In this document: piece by piece, positions 41,858 to 43,319 of the stretch
Layout of the letters: each line of letters starts with the position of its first letter
Numbering within the stretch: position 1 is the stretch's first letter
Source: Oscillospiraceae bacterium
Lineage (GTDB): Bacteria; Bacillota; Clostridia; Oscillospirales; Acutalibacteraceae
Length of the DNA stretch: 43,319 nt
Assembly (NCBI GenBank): GCA_902792985.1
Contig: CADBBT010000037.1
Location: 1-43,319 of the forward strand
Direction of reading: 5' to 3'
Program-made: the position numbers and the translations under genes
The notes under the pieces: model-generated
What the model was told of the DNA's origin: nothing
Database searches by the model: none
The model's input: only the letters and a program-made list of their open reading frames with translations

Positions 41858-42011
41858 GCGCCGTTTTGCTTTTGCAAAACGGCGCACCGGCGGCGGGCGG
41901 CCGTCCGTGCAGCGCACGGACGAGCAGGGCGCTTTTGCGCCCTGCGCCCTGCGCCTTCGGCGCAGGGCCGCCCGCCGCCTGACGCTGCGCGGCAAAGCTT
42001 TGCCGCGCAGC
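41858..42011. repeat. cloverleaf palindromic cluster D
   Basis: Three adjoining parts: hairpin 41858-41869/41874-41885 (12 bp, TTTT loop); a 14-bp outer stem (41889-41902 with 41966-41979) that encloses three hairpins (41903-41910/41914-41921, 41924-41932/41937-41945, 41946-41955/41959-41968); and a perfect 28-bp palindrome (41984-42011). The middle part repeats the one-stem-three-hairpins plan of elements A and B. It begins only 8 bases after element C. Confidence 0.85.
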
Positions 42012-42053
42012 AGGAGCGCATGTGAAACCCTGCCATAGGAGCGAACTTAAACA

Positions 42054-42081
42054 AATCGCACACTGCCCCTCGTGTGCGATT
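42054..42081. repeat. 10-bp inverted repeat upstream of rpoB
   Basis: AATCGCACAC (42054-42063) and GTGTGCGATT (42072-42081) form a perfect hairpin without a U-tract. Between 42082 and 42202 I see no gene or clear signal. Confidence 0.6.
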
Positions 42082-42202
42082 CCGAAACGGAAAAATAAAC
42101 GCCGCGCGTGCCTGATTCGCCGGCGCAGCCGCATCGGTTGGACTCGGACTGAAAAATGGAACAAAACGCCACTTTATTTTTCCAAATTCAAATAAAACAA
42201 AG

Positions 42203-42232
42203 AAAAATCCGCCGAAAAGGGCGGATTTTTTG
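42203..42232. terminator. terminator ahead of the rpoB promoter
   Basis: An 11-bp stem (42203-42213 with 42220-42230) with A residues on the left and T on the right, so it could work in both directions. It isolates rpoB from upstream readthrough. Confidence 0.75.
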
Positions 42233-42262
42233 ATAATTTTACAATTCTATTCCGTTTTTCTC

Positions 42263-42291
42263 TTGACAAAGCTGTTTCTTTGTGCTAAAAT
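42263..42291 (+). promoter_or_regulatory. rpoB promoter
   Basis: Perfect TTGACA (42263-42268), 17-bp spacer, TAAAAT (42286-42291). A second TATAAT at 42301-42306 lacks a convincing -35. The leader to ATG 42461 is about 160 bases and contains a GAGGA/TCCTC hairpin. Confidence 0.8.
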
Positions 42292-42460
42292 ATCAAAACC
42301 TATAATGCGGAATTATGCGCTGAGGAAAACTTCCTCTATAAGCATATTAGCATGGGCGGCGCAAAATGTCAAGAGATTTTTTGCAAAATCCCTGTCGGTG
42401 CCTGTCGCGGAAGCGGCGCGGCGGGTGCGGCAAATTTGAAAAATGGAGTGATTGGTTCAG

Positions 42461-43319
42461 ATGGTTAACGTAACCGAAGTGAAGCTCGGCACCACCACAA
42501 GAAAGAGCTTCGGAAAGATCAGCGAGGTCATGCAGATGCCCAACCTGATCCAGGTGCAGAAGGATTCCTACAAATGGTTCCTCGATGTCGGTCTGAAGGA
42601 AGTGCTCCGCGATATGGCGGACATTACCGACTACACCGGCAACCTCGTGCTTTCCTTTGTGGATTACCACATGGAGAAGCGTGCAAAGTACAGCGTGCGC
42701 GAATGCAAGGAGCGCGATGTTTCCTATTCGGCGCCCATGCGTGTGACGGCACGGCTGTATAACAAGGAGACAGGCGAAGTCAAGGAAAGCGACGTCTATA
42801 TGGGCGATTTCCCGCTCATGACGGAGTCCGGTACTTTCGTCATCAACGGCGCAGAGCGCGTCATCGTGTCGCAGCTTGTGCGTTCTCCGGGCGTGTACTA
42901 CGGCATGAGCCACAACATCACCGGCAAAAAACTGTTCACCACCACCATCATTCCCAACCGCGGCGCATGGCTTGAATATGAGACCGATCAGAACGATCTG
43001 TTCTTCGTGCGCATCGACAAAAACAGAAAGATCCCCATCACCACCTTCATCCGTGCGCTGGGTCTTTCCTCCAACAACGACATCCGTGAATTCTTCGGTC
43101 TGGATGACCGCATTGAAGCGACGCTGGAAAAAGACAGCACGCAGAACAGTGAGGAAGCGCTGATCGAAGTCTATAAAAAGCTGCGTCCGGGCGAACCGCC
43201 GACACTGGCGAGCGCACAGAGCCATCTGGAAGGCCTGTTCTTTGAAGATCGCCGCTACGATCTTTCCCGTGTGGGCCGCTATAAATACAACAAAAAGCTC
43301 GGCATCGCCGAACGTATTC
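42461..43319 (+). CDS. rpoB: RNA polymerase beta subunit, N-terminal part
   Basis: The first 286 codons of rpoB; the gene runs off the right edge. [20 protein letters not shown], then [53 protein letters not shown] and [14 protein letters not shown] are the conserved beta-subunit N-terminal and lobe sequences. Start ATG 42461 has GGAG at 42445-42448, a rather long 12-base spacing. rplJ/rplL, which usually precede rpoB, are absent; instead rpoB has its own promoter and terminator-isolated leader. Confidence 0.97.
   Translation, partial: MVNVTEVKLGTTTRKSFGKISEVMQMPNLIQVQKDSYKWFLDVGLKEVLRDMADITDYTGNLVLSFVDYHMEKRAKYSVRECKERDVSYSAPMRVTARLYNKETGEVKESDVYMGDFPLMTESGTFVINGAERVIVSQLVRSPGVYYGMSHNITGKKLFTTTIIPNRGAWLEYETDQNDLFFVRIDKNRKIPITTFIRALGLSSNNDIREFFGLDDRIEATLEKDSTQNSEEALIEVYKKLRPGEPPTLASAQSHLEGLFFEDRRYDLSRVGRYKYNKKLGIAERI

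Noticed and set aside
40007-41995. 662-codon open frame on the minus strand
   Set aside because: Antisense to the secreted hydrolase-like gene and running into palindromic repeats; no RBS or recognisable domain.

Overview
The window reads as chromosomal DNA of a Gram-positive, probably spore-forming gut clostridium of the Oscillospiraceae/Ruminococcaceae type. This placement is inferred from gene content: the rplU-prp-rpmA operon with an N-terminally extended L27, a eukaryote-like long IleS and a short ProS with a C-terminal zinc-type cysteine cluster, an M23 peptidase resembling SpoIIQ, Thr-rich linkers after signal or anchor segments, BspA-type leucine-rich-repeat proteins, a Cthe_2159-like surface protein, and sortase/LPXTG surface proteins. 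Base composition looks GC-rich by eye; I did not compute it. No transposase, phage gene, CRISPR array or rRNA was seen. One tRNA (Gln, CTG) is present.

Layout. 1-1.5 kb: leftward ccdA plus a TlpA-like thioredoxin. 1.7-3.3 kb: leftward secreted Cthe_2159-like protein, preceded by four CTGAAA repeats phased at exactly 11 bp. 3.5-9.95 kb: single rightward genes, mostly with their own near-consensus promoter (tcdA, DUF4474-like protein, a secreted Gly/Ser/Leu-rich anchored protein, GDPD, tRNA-Gln, HAD hydrolase), then a leftward M23 peptidase divergent from lexA, whose promoter is overlapped by an SOS-box-like palindrome. 10.1-10.3 kb: promoter, structured non-coding RNA, terminator. 10.4-22.0 kb: a sortase-dependent pilus locus (coiled-coil protein, a signal-peptidase-like protein broken in two, backbone pilin, class C-type sortase, small pilin with Pro/Thr stalk, second sortase, 1985-residue fibro-slime/CnaB tip adhesin). 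22.3-25.4 kb: leftward operon of a solute-binding lipoprotein, alpha/beta hydrolase and GtrA-like protein. 25.6-27.2 kb: rmuC followed by two tiny hydrophobic peptide genes with strong ribosome binding sites. 27.3-32.0 kb: leftward ileS and proS. 32.2-33.2 kb: rplU-prp-rpmA. 33.3-33.5 kb: second structured RNA candidate. 33.6-39.8 kb: ECF sigma factor, membrane partner and three tandem LRR surface proteins. 40.0-41.6 kb: secreted alpha/beta-hydrolase-like protein with Cys in the usual Ser position. 41.6-42.3 kb: dense palindromic DNA. 42.46 kb to the end: start of rpoB.

How the parts fit. The pilus genes form one functional set: subunits with LPXTG-type signals, two sortases with complete His-Cys-Arg triads, and a signal-peptidase-like partner that has lost its intact frame and carries Arg where the family has its catalytic Lys. 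The sigma/anti-sigma-like pair sits directly upstream of, and is probably co-transcribed with, three secreted LRR proteins that share an N-terminal module.

The least explained signals are (1) a set of intergenic elements built as an outer inverted repeat enclosing three or more perfect hairpins (115-232, 22026-22246, 41665-41850, 41858-42011); (2) the 11-bp-phased operator at 3409-3447; (3) the twin peptide genes behind rmuC; (4) the split signal peptidase in the pilus operon; and (5) two orphan structured RNAs (about 10131-10341 and 33325-33512).
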